From assembly GCA_013176395.1 (NCBI GenBank), contig JABMLP010000018.1:806001-870000 (forward strand): a stretch of 64,000 bases of DNA. Direction: 5' to 3'. The DNA is from Venturia oleaginea. Lineage: Eukaryota > Ascomycota > Dothideomycetes > Venturiales > Venturiaceae. Shown piece after piece: positions 11,027 through 23,113 of this stretch. Numbering within the stretch: the first letter of the stretch is position 1; the number at the start of each line of letters is the position of its first letter. Below the pieces are notes generated by a model that saw only the letters and a program-made list of their open reading frames with translations, did no database searches and was not told the DNA's origin. The translations under genes were made by a program, and so were the position numbers.

Positions 11027-11388
11027 ATTTGTGTTTGCTGCCTTTGAATTGGTTGTGTTGGAATTGTGCTGCTGATTGTGTCACTGGTAACTGGTCAGTT
11101 TCTCGTTGAAAAAATCCTTCGCATTGACTTCAGGTGAGATGATTTATATTAGATCACTACTCATGGAGCTTTCCAACACCGTGAGACTGTTGACAACACG
11201 AGTCTGTCAACCGCATGAACCTGAATGAGAATGCCGTCCTTGATACCACAAAAAAGCCGCCATCAGGTACACTGTTTATGCTTATTTCCGCCCTTTATAC
11301 AGGTGTTGTGGGTTTTGTGTTGTGCTCCATGCTGGTTGGTCATTAGAAAATGCGCGCAACAGATCGTGAGAAGGGAACTCACAGCCCG

Positions 11389-11906
11389 CTACCAAATCAT
11401 GCCTCCGATGTCGACGGTATCGGTATCATTCTTTTCGTAGGCAGAGACAGGGTCTTGCTTGCCGTCAGTGTTGCCGCCCTTCCAGACAGTGTTGGCCTGC
11501 ATCAACAATTAGCAGTTGCCCCCCAAATCAAGGCAGTCAAATCAACTTACCTGTTCGTCCTTGTCCTTCTTCTCCTTGGGAAGTAGATGGGTGAGCGGGA
11601 CCATCTTCTTCATGGTACCAGACATCGGAACGAGCTGGTCTTTGACGACAACGAGGTTTTTGAGGGCACAGCGAGGGCAATAGCCTGGCATAGTGGCTTC
11701 CGGGTTTGTGGACTCGTGGGCCGCAACTGGGCATCGTGAATAGCCATAGCCATTAACGAAGTCGTCTTTGAGAAGTCGATCGGCGCAGGTGCGGATGTGG
11801 GCGACCTTATCGGTTAGAATTGACATTACTGAGTGCCGAGAAAGTGCACACTAACAGTATCGAGACAGCCGCATATCATATACGAGTTGACTTCCTTGTA
11901 GCACAT
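11389..11906 (-). CDS. Small Cys-rich protein, three exons
   Basis: Exons 11906-11856, 11805-11551 and 11496-11389 encode 137 residues. Both introns (50 and 54 bp) are GT-AG and phase 0. The product starts MCYKEVNSYMICGCLDT, continues VAHIRTCADRLL, then a YGYSRCPVAAHES segment and MPGYCPRCALKN, and ends in a Lys-rich then Asp/Gly-rich tail (VDIGGMIW). Eight Cys in the first half, including CGC and CPRC, suggest metal binding. I do not recognise a named family, although small fungal proteins beginning MCxK and ending a Cys-rich half with CPxC are common in related genomes (recollection, not a search). There is no signal peptide, so it is probably intracellular. An alternative start at ATG 11826 would lose the first Cys-rich exon; the spliced model is preferred because it adds Cys residues in register. 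Confidence 0.6.
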
Positions 11907-12166
11907 GGTAGAGACGACTGGAGTTTGATGGTTGTTGATGGGTTTGCGATTGGGGATTTGTTGCTAGAAGTTGGAAACAGTGGATTTTGCGACACTTGCG
12001 AAGTTGGACGAGGTGTTGGTTGGAGAAATTTCTCGGCAGCTGTTAAGTAGCCGTCCTTGAGTGTTGTCTTCAACTTCTGCCGAGTTCTTATTGGATGTTA
12101 TAATGTCGGGCCAACCTAAACGATAAGCAGTGTGCCTCTTCTGGGTGTTGAGCTGCAAGCAGTAAG

Positions 12167-13483
12167 CTAGTCGCCACCATATTGCAACACGGTTTGAACA
12201 CCGATGTTAGACAAAGCTTGAATGCCAGCCTTGAACGCTGGAGCTGAGGCTGCCTGGATTTGGTCAGCAAAGTCGTGGCGTAGCATGGCAAGACATACGG
12301 GAGAAGACAGTCTGCTTGAGTCCCAATCGCAGACAAGAAACAAGGTGTGTAGATTGGGCAGCTCTGACCTCCTGGCCCAAAGCTCCGTCAACACCAAATG
12401 AGGTGGCCGATTGAAAAAGGGTGCAATTCTCAAGGTCTGTATGGAACGAGAAAGAGTCCTAATTATCCGTTCATCCAGCTCGGGCCATACCAACCCGACG
12501 TGCTGCAATGCAGAGCTTTGAAGCAAAGTCTGAATGGCACGCTGGCAAGGTGCATCAGGCGTGAACTTGACTGCGACCTCAAACCTTTGCAAAGATGCTC
12601 GATGGCGGATATCGACTGATTGGATGAAGCTAGCGGTGAGAAAGGCTGGACTCATGAGGTAATCGCCGACTTCGCGAATTGCTACTCTTTCAAGGCGGCA
12701 GATTCCCCTGACGACGTCTTGGGTCACTGACAATATGCTGGGTAACCCGGAATCAATGTCGATGCCTCCTTTGACCTCGGGAATGACCGGAGGGATCAGC
12801 CCCACCCTCGTGAGATGACGAAGTCTGGAGAGAGCGCTGAGAGTTTCCATAGGCGAACTCTTGGAGTAGCCCGTGAACCTGAGTTCTCTCAGGTTTGTGA
12901 AAGACTTGAGAAAGCCAACTGGGTGACCATCGCTGTGGTACGAGAATGTTCTCAAACCGGAAAATTGAGGTCCGATCTTCTTGAGTATCGTGGTGAAGAA
13001 GCTCTCATAAAGGTATGACTGGACAGATGCTGGGTGGTATATGCTTAGCTCTTTGACACCTGACAAGGGTTTCAGCATACTCAGAATCTTGTCGGCTTCT
13101 AGTTGGTAGAGTTCTATGAGAGACACATTGGGCCATAAATCGTCCTCCAAGGAAAGCAAATCGAGATCTTGAACATACAGAGTCAAGCTTTTGACTCGAT
13201 CGAGGTTCCTATTCTGCACTTGCTCGAGCCAGATATAGAGCTCCGTCTGGGACCCAAAGACGAGCGGTTGCTCAAGAAGCATTGGTGCTGTTTCACGATG
13301 TATCTGCTGACAGGTTCGTAAAAGGTGGACGTTCGATGATCCTTCTGGTCGTAGAGCATATCTCCAAATTTGTCGTCGCAAGGGAAATGGGAGCGATAGC
13401 AAAGCTGATGGTTGAGCTAAGGGAGACCTTGGGGATCGAGCTGATGTCGAAGAATTTGAAGTAGGTAATTCTAAATAAGACAT
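12167..13483 (-). CDS. F-box/2EXR-like protein with LRR-like body
   Basis: A single frame of 438 residues. Residues about 27-45 read LLSLPFPLRRQIWRYALRP, the 2EXR/F-box-like start of many fungal proteins. It is followed by LLRTCQQIHRETAPMLLEQP, the usual second block. The middle has irregular Leu-rich repeats (VKSLTLYVQDLDLL, LRELRFTGYS, LRHLTRVGLIPP), which suggest a solenoid. There is no signal peptide or membrane segment. A substrate-adaptor role in ubiquitination is possible but inferred only from domain type. It is not closely similar to the two F-box-like paralogues upstream. Confidence 0.6.
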   Translation of the reverse strand: MSYLELPTSNSSTSARSPRSPLAQPSALLSLPFPLRRQIWRYALRPEGSSNVHLLRTCQQIHRETAPMLLEQPLVFGSQTELYIWLEQVQNRNLDRVKSLTLYVQDLDLLSLEDDLWPNVSLIELYQLEADKILSMLKPLSGVKELSIYHPASVQSYLYESFFTTILKKIGPQFSGLRTFSYHSDGHPVGFLKSFTNLRELRFTGYSKSSPMETLSALSRLRHLTRVGLIPPVIPEVKGGIDIDSGLPSILSVTQDVVRGICRLERVAIREVGDYLMSPAFLTASFIQSVDIRHRASLQRFEVAVKFTPDAPCQRAIQTLLQSSALQHVGLVWPELDERIIRTLSRSIQTLRIAPFFNRPPHLVLTELWARRSELPNLHTLFLVCDWDSSRLSSPVCLAMLRHDFADQIQAASAPAFKAGIQALSNIGVQTVLQYGGD

Positions 13484-15901
13484 AGCAGCGACAATGCAAC
13501 GCAGTAATTGGAATAGTCTTTAATAGAAACGTAAACTCGGGTGTTCTTGAAATGATTGCGTCAAGGACGTCGATAAAGATTGTCAACAAGGTATAGAAGG
13601 AAGTAACGTACAGCTGTTCTTCTTCAGTCAGAAGGAAAGCGAAGCAATTTCATTGCAACTCCGTCTAACCACCAAAGCACTAATCCAGATCTGCCAAATG
13701 CATATCTTTACCTGTCAAATTCGAGTACTACACAAATACCAACACAGATCTGGTCAGACACCCGCATTGACACAGGATTGTCAGCATCTCGGTAAATGCT
13801 GCAAGCTAAAAGGTCAGTTTCCGGACTAGTAAGAGAAGAAAATACGGAATGACAGCGGGAAGGATTCAGCGACGAGAGCGCAACATCTCGTCGATCGCCG
13901 GGTGGAGCCAGGAAATTTTCAAGGCCGAGGGAACTTGACTCAAGTGGTATAGGACAAGGCTGAAGTTGCGTCAAGTAAGCTGTTTGGGTAGGCGAGGTGT
14001 TGCGAGGTGTTGCGAGGTTTGAGGAAGCTGCAGATTACGGGAGATTGTGCAGCGTCTGTGAACGGTATCTGATCGTGGAGATAGATCTGCAGATCGGGTA
14101 GAGGGTGAGATCTCTCTTGCATAAACCCCACATGGCGTGGTCTTCAAGATCGAGGCACATTTCAACGGCTAGGCCAGCCGATGTCTACATGCTTGAGGTA
14201 ACGTTGCGGGGGCGTCGATATCTTGTGTCTCCAGAATTGGCTATTACTCGCGTTGGCGCCTCTCAGCCACGAATGTTGCCGCGGGGCTTGCAGGAAACGC
14301 AAGGACGAAGTCGTTAAATTGCAGCAAGGAAGGAATATATCTCTCGGGTGGTAATCTTGTAATCTTGAAAACTTGTTTAATCCACGCCAGTAGTCCTCAA
14401 GCCGGAATGTGCTGTCAATGGAGTCTGACAGGCTTTACATCGCTTCTGCGATCATATAGTTGGTGGCTTGGCCCGTCAGAGAATTCGCGGTGCCGACTTC
14501 AGCCTCGGCTGCATCTTAGCAGAGAAACCAAGCGGTGACAAGGTGTACTGCTAAGTCCACGGCATCATGCAGAAATACCCACTTTAGCAATAATGCGCAT
14601 TCCGAGCCCACTTGGAGCAATCCGAGATAGGTGCATGAAGCTAGTAGCCAGTATTTGTCGCGGTACCAAGATGTCGGAAACGATAACCTTACCAAGATCC
14701 GGATGCTTACTATGTACATAAGTAGGGCGGCAGATGAGATGGAGAAAGGATGCAAGCGATCCTGGGAAACGAGATGGTGAAAACGGTCCCGTCTCTAGTC
14801 TTCATAAAAACATGGCTGTGGCAACCATCGCCAAGGTGCTGCATCGGAGGTCCTTCCTGCGTGATTAGCAAGACGCAGCCGATGCTTTGCCATCTTGATA
14901 ATCGTGAAGGCCAGCCACAAGAACGGTCCGATCTCCACTCCGCGGCTCGCTCGATTTGGCACGAGGATTCAAAAACTTCGACATCGGCAACACAAACATA
15001 GAAGGAATTTGGGAACACCAGAAATAGATCTCTCCATCAATCAGCAAAGTCTCAGAAGCACAGCCCAAAGGTAAAGTTATTCTACATCTACACACTCCCT
15101 CCAATAGTACCTATCAGTGAAATATTCCCCCATCATTCCATTCGCTCAATAGACCCCAGCCTTTTGCCTGTCCCTCCAATCGCACCACCAGCTCAGAGGC
15201 GTCAGCAATCAGCCAGCTAGATGAAGACGCCGAAAGCTTACTGGTGAACTGCCTGCCAATCGCACTCTCCTGGTCGAATACTGATGTGCCGGTGCCTTGA
15301 GCTTAGTGCATCTCTGCGCACGTTGGATATCCAATACCCGCCAAATCGTTTTTGAAGCACCGTCCGTTACGTGCAATCATCATGCTGAATTCATCCAGCG
15401 GATCGTTACTTCTCGGTACCATCAAGTGATCGGCTCCAGGGTCCTAAGTGCCTGCTATATAAAGAACAGATCTGAATCAAGCAGTACTATAGTTAGAAAA
15501 AAAGACAGTTTCGGAGCGACTGATGGAACCCCTGGAATTGAAATTGACAGCGAAGAATTAACGGCAGTTCTCAAAGTTGGCAGCCAGAATCCTGTCGAGA
15601 TTATGAATGATTCCGAATTAGTGAGGCCTGTGGTCGGCGACGTCCCTTCCTCTTCAGCACATGAATGCCAGTCGAAGCGGGAAGAATGAAGAGGCTCAGA
15701 TCGTGATGGATCGATTCGCTTTCGATCAGATCTCCCCCTGATTCCACGTGCATGATCCTTGTACGTGACGCAGCCGAAGCTAGCCAGCCTCTACTGGCAA
15801 CCTACGGCTGCGTAACATGGAGAAAGAGCCAAGGGCTACCACCCCGATTCCTCTGGACATGAATTTCTCAAAATCTCACAAGAGGTCGCGAACAGACCGC
15901 A
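13484..15901. other. 2.4-kb gene-poor stretch
   Basis: Only short frames occur. The longest (15297-15689 plus, 130 codons) has mixed composition, no recognised motif and no splice partner. The 3' part next to 15902 must contain the promoter of the GPHR-type gene. No transposon ends, tandem arrays or tRNA were seen. Confidence 0.4.
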
Positions 15902-17563
15902 ATGCTTCCAATGGACGACGGCTGCGATGAATGCCTTCCCGAGTACCTCAGACACCCCTCCGCGACCACTGTCCTCCTCTCTAGCCTCCCTTTCATCCTC
16001 ACCTTCCTTCTCGTTTCTGCAGCTGTTCTGAAGAAGCTCTATCCTATCCTCTCCGGAGCCACCAATGTCCAAAGGGGCAGTTCTCACGATGCTGGACTCC
16101 CAGTCCACAACTTGAACTTCGAGTACAAACCTGCGTCATCGCGCCGGAATTGCGATTCCAAATTGATCGGCAACCTGAGCGTCAAACGTGTAGCACAGCT
16201 GGTCTTTGCTACTACCATTGCTCTTTCCGCTGTACTGGTCGAGCTGATTTTATGTGAGGTTTCAAACACCCTGAATCCTACTGCACGCCGACTTGCGCTC
16301 AATTTCACACTACCTACTCTGCTGTTTCTCCTCATTGTTGTTGCACCGGCATTTCAATTGCGCTCTGTCGTACTTGCTGCTGGACTTTCTTTCCATGGGA
16401 CAGGAAAAGGACGGGTAAGAGTGGCATGGATTTTTGAGATACTAGGACTTGTTGTCTGGCTGTTGGCATTCTGGTACATGGGACATGGTTTACTCACTGT
16501 ATATCTCCGCGAGGACTACCAGTCGACACAACTACACAGTTTTAGCGAGGGGTGTCTGGAAAGAGTTGGTATTATTGGCATCAGTCTTATGGCCAGTCTG
16601 GCTGGGTTTGCGGCTGTATCGGCGTTGTGGCAGACCTTCGGGGTCAAAGACAGGCCAGTCACGGAGGCTATCATTGCCAGGAAGCAAATTGGCCTCGAGT
16701 CTACAGAAGAGATGCTATCGGCGAAGAGAAGCCGCCTTCGTGCTTTGGAAAGGAAGCAGTCTATCTCTGGTACACAAACAGGCATCATGTCCAAGGTTAT
16801 TGGTACTATTCGTGGCAATGGCGAGTCCCAGGAACGCGTGACCTTGAACTTGGAGATATCTGGGCTAGAGACTATGCGCATGTCCCTCAACAACTCGCTC
16901 TACTCTCTGCGCTCAAGACGAGCAGCTCAACTCAGCGCTCACACTGCACTTGGCCGGCTCGTCACGACTTTCAACTATGGCTTTGCCTTATACTGTGCGT
17001 TTCGACTTGGCAACACGACTTTGAATAGCTTACGCCGGAGCATATTTTCCAGCATTTCCTCGTCGCACTCTACAGATCCGGTCACCCACCTGCTCGCTCT
17101 TATTGCGCGGCTCTGGGATCCAACACTGAACCAAGCAATGTGGTCTCGCCAGATCTCCTTTCTTCTTTCGGGAGCGATGCTACTGCTGTCCTTCAATAGT
17201 GCTCTCCAAACCTTTCTCCTCCTCTCCCGAGCCTTCCCATCACTTTTGTCCGCGGCTTTCGGCGGCGCCAATTTCGCCCTTATTGTTAGCCAAGTATGTG
17301 CTAGCTATGTCATCAGCTCTGCACTTCTGTTGAGGAGCAACTTGCCTCGTGAAGTCAGAGGAGTGATTAGCGATGCGCTGGGTGCACCTCTGGAGACTGG
17401 GAAGGTTGATGCCTGGTTCGAAGCATGGTTTCTGGCAGCAGCGCTTCTTACTGGGCTTGGGATCTGCGTGGGTAGGAAGCTACGGTCTGGAGAGGGGGAT
17501 GAGGATGCTACCACCGAGGCAGAGGAGATGGAAATGGAGATGGAGATGGATAAAAGGAATTAG
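15902..17563 (+). CDS. Golgi pH regulator (GPHR/GPR89) family membrane protein
   Basis: An intronless frame of 553 residues. Hydrophobic helices lie near residues 24-45, 95-125, 130-155 and 175-200, with a further pair around 220-240. Then comes a long charged, coiled-coil-like segment (about 250-345; LSAKRSRLRALERKQ), followed by four more C-terminal helices. This N-terminal helix block, cytosolic loop and C-terminal block is the layout of the GPHR_N plus ABA_GPCR family. In mammals GPR89 is an anion channel of the Golgi, and in plants the relatives were called GTG proteins; the fungal role is inferred as Golgi pH or ion balance. The acidic end with a run of Glu-Met repeats is low complexity. 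The ATG at 15902 opens directly into the topological start; a second Met at codon 4 is an alternative. Confidence 0.75.
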   Translation: MLPMDDGCDECLPEYLRHPSATTVLLSSLPFILTFLLVSAAVLKKLYPILSGATNVQRGSSHDAGLPVHNLNFEYKPASSRRNCDSKLIGNLSVKRVAQLVFATTIALSAVLVELILCEVSNTLNPTARRLALNFTLPTLLFLLIVVAPAFQLRSVVLAAGLSFHGTGKGRVRVAWIFEILGLVVWLLAFWYMGHGLLTVYLREDYQSTQLHSFSEGCLERVGIIGISLMASLAGFAAVSALWQTFGVKDRPVTEAIIARKQIGLESTEEMLSAKRSRLRALERKQSISGTQTGIMSKVIGTIRGNGESQERVTLNLEISGLETMRMSLNNSLYSLRSRRAAQLSAHTALGRLVTTFNYGFALYCAFRLGNTTLNSLRRSIFSSISSSHSTDPVTHLLALIARLWDPTLNQAMWSRQISFLLSGAMLLLSFNSALQTFLLLSRAFPSLLSAAFGGANFALIVSQVCASYVISSALLLRSNLPREVRGVISDALGAPLETGKVDAWFEAWFLAAALLTGLGICVGRKLRSGEGDEDATTEAEEMEMEMEMDKRN

Positions 17564-18270
17564 AAGTTCCAAATGAGCGAGAGCCTCCCTCCTAGTAGAG
17601 GGCGATGAGTGCATGTGATTGCCAGTCATTCTCGCTGCCTTTCACCTCAGCCCCGTGTATCTTGGTGACTGCAGACACTCTTCTAGACCTACCAGTGAGA
17701 GCTATCGTGAATAATCGAGCCTTGTGTCATGTGACAATCTGGAAGCAATGGTTGATCCGCGCCCGACTCCGAAACCCGTTCAGGGGAAAAGAAAAGTCTG
17801 CTATGATCATCAATCATCGCGCTCAAAGCAAGTCGTCGTCAACAAGCCGAGATGGTCATTCTACAAACGGGCACGCCGATGCTCTCCATCTCGGCCTTCT
17901 ACCCACTTACAGCTATATTACGAGCAAACAAGCGCTCTAGGCTGTCGGCTTGTGCCCCTATGTATTCAAAGGCCCCCACCAAAACGCTCGAATCATCATT
18001 TTCTTGCTAAGAACATGGAACCTCGCTCCATTACTCCTGTGAATTGTGGATACACACATATCCTTCACTGCTTTTGGACCATCGTAAGCTAGATTCCAAA
18101 CCGAGGCTTATATCCATCCGTAGCTGCGAATCTTGACTTCGTACTTATATGCCTTGATCGCGACCAGACTGATATCGCGGACCATCCCGTATGCCCATGA
18201 CCTCACCTCTGAAGATCCGTGAACCACTCAGCCTCACTTTACTGCTAACCACTATACAGCCCTCAAAAAA
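17564..18270. other. Intergenic, CYP505 promoter
   Basis: No gene was seen. The end of the stretch, just before 18271, has a good acceptor-like sequence (ACTATACAG at about 18251-18259), so the CYP505 transcript may have an intron in its 5' leader. Confidence 0.4.
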
Positions 18271-21200
18271 ATGGTCGAGCCTCAGTCTATACCTGGTCCA
18301 CCAGGCCTACCTTTATTAGGAAACCTCGCTGACTTGGATCCTGTCGATGGCATTGCAGGTTTGGGTCGATTGGCAGACAAATATGGTATGTCTTGGTAGA
18401 TACTCCACACTCGAACTGGTCACTAACCCCAAGTTTGTAGGAGAAATATACAAACTCAACCTTGCCGGCATAGACAAACTTTTCATATCATCAGTCGCAC
18501 TTCTGAACGAGGTTTGCGATGAGAAACGGTTCACGAAGGCTGTGCAAGGAGCGTTGGAACAAGTACGACATGGTGTCGAAGATGGACTGTTTACTGCCTA
18601 TCCAGGAGAGCACAATTGGGAGGTCGCTCATAGGACTCTTATGCCGGCTTTCGGACCGCTGTCGATTCGAGAAATGTTCGATGAGATGCACGATATTGCT
18701 TCTCAGTTGGTCACCAAATGGGCGAGATTTGGCGCTGAAGAGAAGATCGACGTCACGGGCGACTTCACAAGGTAGGTGAATTAAAAAGGCACCTCTATTT
18801 TGGCCATAAGCTAACGATACATCCTCAGGTTGACGCTGGATTCTATTGCTCTGTAAGTTCAGCTGTTCCTCGAGGCTCTTTAGATGTTAACTGCTCCTAA
18901 AGTTGTGCTATGGATGTTCGCTTCAACAGTTTCTATCGTCCCGAGATGCATCCTTTCGTTGATGCAATGACGGGCTTTCTCGCAGAGTCCGGAAAAAGAG
19001 CCGCCCGACCTGCGATTGCGAACTACTTCATGCGAGGGTCTCAGCAGAAATTTGACTCCGATATCTCACTTCTCAAACAGGTTGCTGCTGAAGTAGTCGC
19101 TCTACGGAGAAAACATCCATCAGACAAGAAAGATCTGCTTAACGCCATGATACTCGGGAGGGATCCAAAAACCAAAGAAGGTCTTACTGACGCGTCGATC
19201 ATGAACAACATGATTACTTTCTTGGTCGCAGGTATGGCATGGCAGACTTGCCTTTGTTTGCATGGAGGTTGAATGGTATCTGACACTCAGACAGGCCACG
19301 AGACAACCAGTGGGTTGCTGTCATTCTTATTCTACTACTTGATCAAAAATCCAAGCGCGTACCAAGCCGCACAAGCTGAAGTCGACAAGGTGATCGGACG
19401 AGGACCCATCACGGTTGAGCACATGTCGCAGCTTCCATATCTCAGTGCTTGTCTTCGGGAGACTCTTCGGTTGACTCCGACAGCGCCAGCCTTCACCGTT
19501 GAGCCTCTGCCAACCAACATAGAGTCTACAATCCTCATTGGAGGTGGTAAATACGAGGTGAAGTCAGGCACTCCCATCATTGCAATCCTTCCCAAGGTTC
19601 ACTCCGATCCAGCAGTCTATGGCGAAGATGCAGAAGAGTTCAAGCCAGAGCGTATGTTGGATGAGCCTTTTTCTCAGCTCCCGCCGAACGCTTGGAAGCC
19701 GTTCGGTAATGGAGTTCGTGGCTGCATCGGCAGACCTTTCGCATGGCAAGAGGCTCTTCTGTCCACCGCCATGCTTCTGCAGAACTTCAACTTCCGCATG
19801 GACGACCCGACGTATAATCTGCAGATCAAGCAAACTTTGACACTCAAACCCAAAGACTTCTATATGCATGCTATGCTTAGAGATGGCATCGATCCAGTGC
19901 ATCTCGAGAAAATGCTCCATGTCGACACTTCGAAACAGGATCAGTCGTCAGTGAAGGCGACTCAGCTTCGGGGTTCGTCAACTGGTGGAAAATCAGGGCC
20001 GATGACTATTTTATATGGTTCGAATTCTGGTACTTGTGAAGCTCTCGCACAGAGTCTAGCTCGTGCTGCTGGTTCCAGGGGCTTTCATGCCAAAGTAGAT
20101 ACCCTGGACTCTGCTGTTTCGAGGGTGCCGAAGGGGGAGCCTGTGATCTTGATCTGCTCAAGTTACGAAGGTCAACCGCCTGGCAATGCGGCGCATTTCA
20201 TGGCTTGGTTAGAGAACCTGAAAGGAGGCAAAGAGCTCAAGGACGTAAAGTACACCGTCTATGGTTGCGGAAACCGTGAGACACTCCGATAAATTTGGAC
20301 GAGCCAAGCTGACATTGACAGATGACTGGGTCTCGACCTTCCACAAAGTTCCCAAGGCTCTCGACAGCTCATTTATGGTCAATGGCGCGACCCGCCTAGC
20401 CGATGCCGGCTTCGGTGACGTTGCAGCAGGAGACATCTTCAATGACTTTGATAAATGGCAAGACGAGACATTCTGGCCCGCATTCGGAGACCTCAAGAGC
20501 TCCTCGGAAGATGATGCAGGCTTCGACATCGAAATCGATACCTCTTCTCGCCACACCACACTCCGACAGGATGTCAAGGAAGCAATCATTCGCAGCAACG
20601 AAGTTCTGACTGCGGAATGGGGACCACAGAAACGTCACATCTCACTTACATTGCCCACTGGCATGAATTACAAGGTCGGAGACTACCTTGCAGTCTTGCC
20701 TATCAACAATGCTGTCAACATTCGTCGTGTACTGAGGCGGTTTGGACTCCCTTGGGATGCTATGCTCACGATCAAGGGTGGCAACACCACTCTCCCGACG
20801 GGCCATCCACTCTCAGCCATGGACATCCTAGGTGCCTACGTCGAACTATCCCAACCAGCAACACGAAGAAACGTCCAACAAATCGCCTCAACACTAACAG
20901 ACGAGGCCGAAAAGACCAAACTCTTCCAACTGGCCGGCCCAGACTTTGACACAGAAGTAGGAGCAAAACGCCTCTCGCCCCTCGATATCCTCGAAAAATA
21001 CCCTTCCGCCGCTTTACCACTCAGCTCCTTCCTAGCCATGCTCCCTCCAATGCGAATCAGACAATACTCCATCTCCTCCTCCCCACTGTCCTCGCCCTCC
21101 TCAGCAACAATAACCTGGTCCGTCCTCGACACACCCTCCAAAGCCGGCGGCCGTTTCCTAGGCGTGGCATCAAATTACCTCTCCAATCTAACCAAAGAAG

Positions 21201-21739
21201 AGCGCGTCCACGTCGCCGTGAAACCGAGCCACAGTGCCTTCCACCTCCCAGCCGACATTGAAAAAACACCCATTATCATGCTCTGCGCCGGAACAGGTCT
21301 AGCCCCCTTCCGCGGTTTCGTCCAAGAACGCGCTATACAGAAAGAAGCTGGGAGGACCCTCGCACCCGCATTCTTGTTCATAGGATGTGCACATCCCTCT
21401 CGTGATCGACTTTTCGCTTCGGAACTGGACCGATGGGCGGCGGAGGGTGTCGTGGAGCTCTTTTATGCTTACTCGAAGGCTACGGAGGAGAGCAAAGGGT
21501 GTAAGTATGTACAAGATAGGCTTTGGGAGGAGCGAGAGGAGATGAGGAAGCAGTTTGATCTGGGTGCTAAGGTGTATATTTGTGGTAGTGCTCGTGTGGG
21601 TGAGGGTGTTGCGAGGACGGTGAAGGAGATGTATGTTGAGGCTGCTGAGGCGAAGGGTGTGCGGAAGAGTGAGGAGGAGGTTGAAGCGTGGTTTGAGGGG
21701 ATTAAGAGTGATCGGTATTCTTCTGATGTTTTTGTTTAA
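18271..21739 (+). CDS. CYP505: Self-sufficient cytochrome P450-reductase fusion, fatty-acid hydroxylase
   Basis: Six exons: 18271-18385, 18441-18771, 18829-18852, 18903-19231, 19295-20275 and 20322-21739, totalling 1065 residues, the normal length for P450foxy/BM3-type enzymes. The P450 half has the I-helix AGHETTSG, ExxR as ETLR, and the haem loop FGNGVRGCIGRP with the ligand Cys near residue 410. The FMN (flavodoxin-like) domain starts near 500 with ILYGSNSGTCEALA, then YGCGNHDW across the last intron. The FAD/NADPH reductase follows, with RQYSISSSP and CAGTGLAPFRGF. The single chain carries NADPH electrons to its own haem and hydroxylates fatty acids at sub-terminal carbons, by family. The third exon is only 24 nt. 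No membrane anchor is present, so it is expected to be soluble. It has no pathway neighbours, so a metabolic-cluster role is not indicated. Confidence 0.92.
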
Positions 21740-23113
21740 GTGGATGAGGTGGGGATGATGGGTGGTGTTCTGGTTTGCGTTCAAAGGAAGTAGTACTCTT
21801 GATTCTCCAAGAGAGGAGAGGGGATTTTTATCATAGCTAATCAATGATGATTATTGTTCACCTCAAACTTCTAGTGTTTATACAATATGCTCTAATATCC
21901 ATTTCTTACGGCTATCATCACACAACATTCCGGAATTGGCAAAAAAACAAAACCGTACAGCAGCGAGGATTCACTGGTGGCCTCCCACCCGACTACTAAT
22001 TCGCCGACATCTAGCTTACCTGTGAGTGAGCGAATGGGGACTTGAGTTCTCTTGATTCTATGGCCGTGCGTGAATGGGGATGTGGTTGCATTGCTACATG
22101 TCGTTCATATAAGACCAAGAAAACGTGGGACCAAGTCTCACCGAGCGACAACATAGATCCCACTACCACTACACCAAATCCACAATACTAATACAAACAA
22201 CCCCCTCAATCCATCCATACACACACACCCTCCAAACATCACCCAACACCCTCACTTCTTCCCAAGGCTTCTTCTTGAAATCAAACAAGTTACCAATTTT
22301 ACGATCCCCCCCCTCGTCCTCTCCCTCTTCCCAGCCCGATTCCTCCGTCTCCTAATCGCTCTGAGCGCCTTCTGCTCATAATTATACTTAACCCACCACT
22401 CCGGACGTTCCCTATCAGGCTCCCACATCATATCATCAGTGCTTACCCTGCTCCTAGACTGCTCCATCGCCGACAATAACAGCAGACGCCAGGCATTCTT
22501 CGACGGGATAGAGGGATTGGCAGTCGGCCTCGATATGAAGAACATTTACGATAACAGAGCCGCTTCCATGCAGGCGGAGAAATGGTCGAGGAAGTGGAAG
22601 GACGGCTTGGAGAGAGTGTGAGTAGCGAGGTCGCTACATGTCTTGTTCGAAAGGGAGATATGGCAGGGAGAGACCGCCGTTCAGGGCAGGGCAAGCCCGT
22701 TATTGTATAAATAGACCCCGTCATGATAGTTAGTATGAACCAACAACATCTCAGCTCATATCTTCGCATCTCGTCTCCCACGAGGTTCCGTGTCAAACAT
22801 AATATTTCGAAAAAAATGATTTGATCAAGCAGTTGCAGGACAACAGGACACGGCGAGACAGGGTGGACGGATGGACGTTGAGCGTGGGCACTGCGTGGAG
22901 CCCTGCCAGATTGCTGTCCAGTCTGGAGATTCGCCTGTGCTCGTTGATCGGCTATAAAACCATTATTATGGAATCAATTCAAGAAGCAGGAGATCGAGAC
23001 GTACCTTACTGCTGAGTCGCCCTTCCACGTCCAATGTCGACGTTCCTCCCGAAGCGATCTACCATCTGGTCGATGAACTCGTCGATTTGAGGCTGATGAG
23101 CTCGTGGCCCAAA
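21740..23113. other. Gene-poor stretch downstream of CYP505
   Basis: A minus-strand frame from ATG 22545 to 22252 (97 codons; WWVKYNYEQKALRAIRRRRN) is basic and protein-like but has no recognised domain. It could be a small nuclear or ribosomal-type protein, or chance. The rest has AT-rich and CA-rich low-complexity DNA near 22140-22260. Confidence 0.35.

Noticed and set aside
21299..21844. A 181-codon minus-strand frame
   Set aside because: Antisense to the reductase end of CYP505, which has full motif support.
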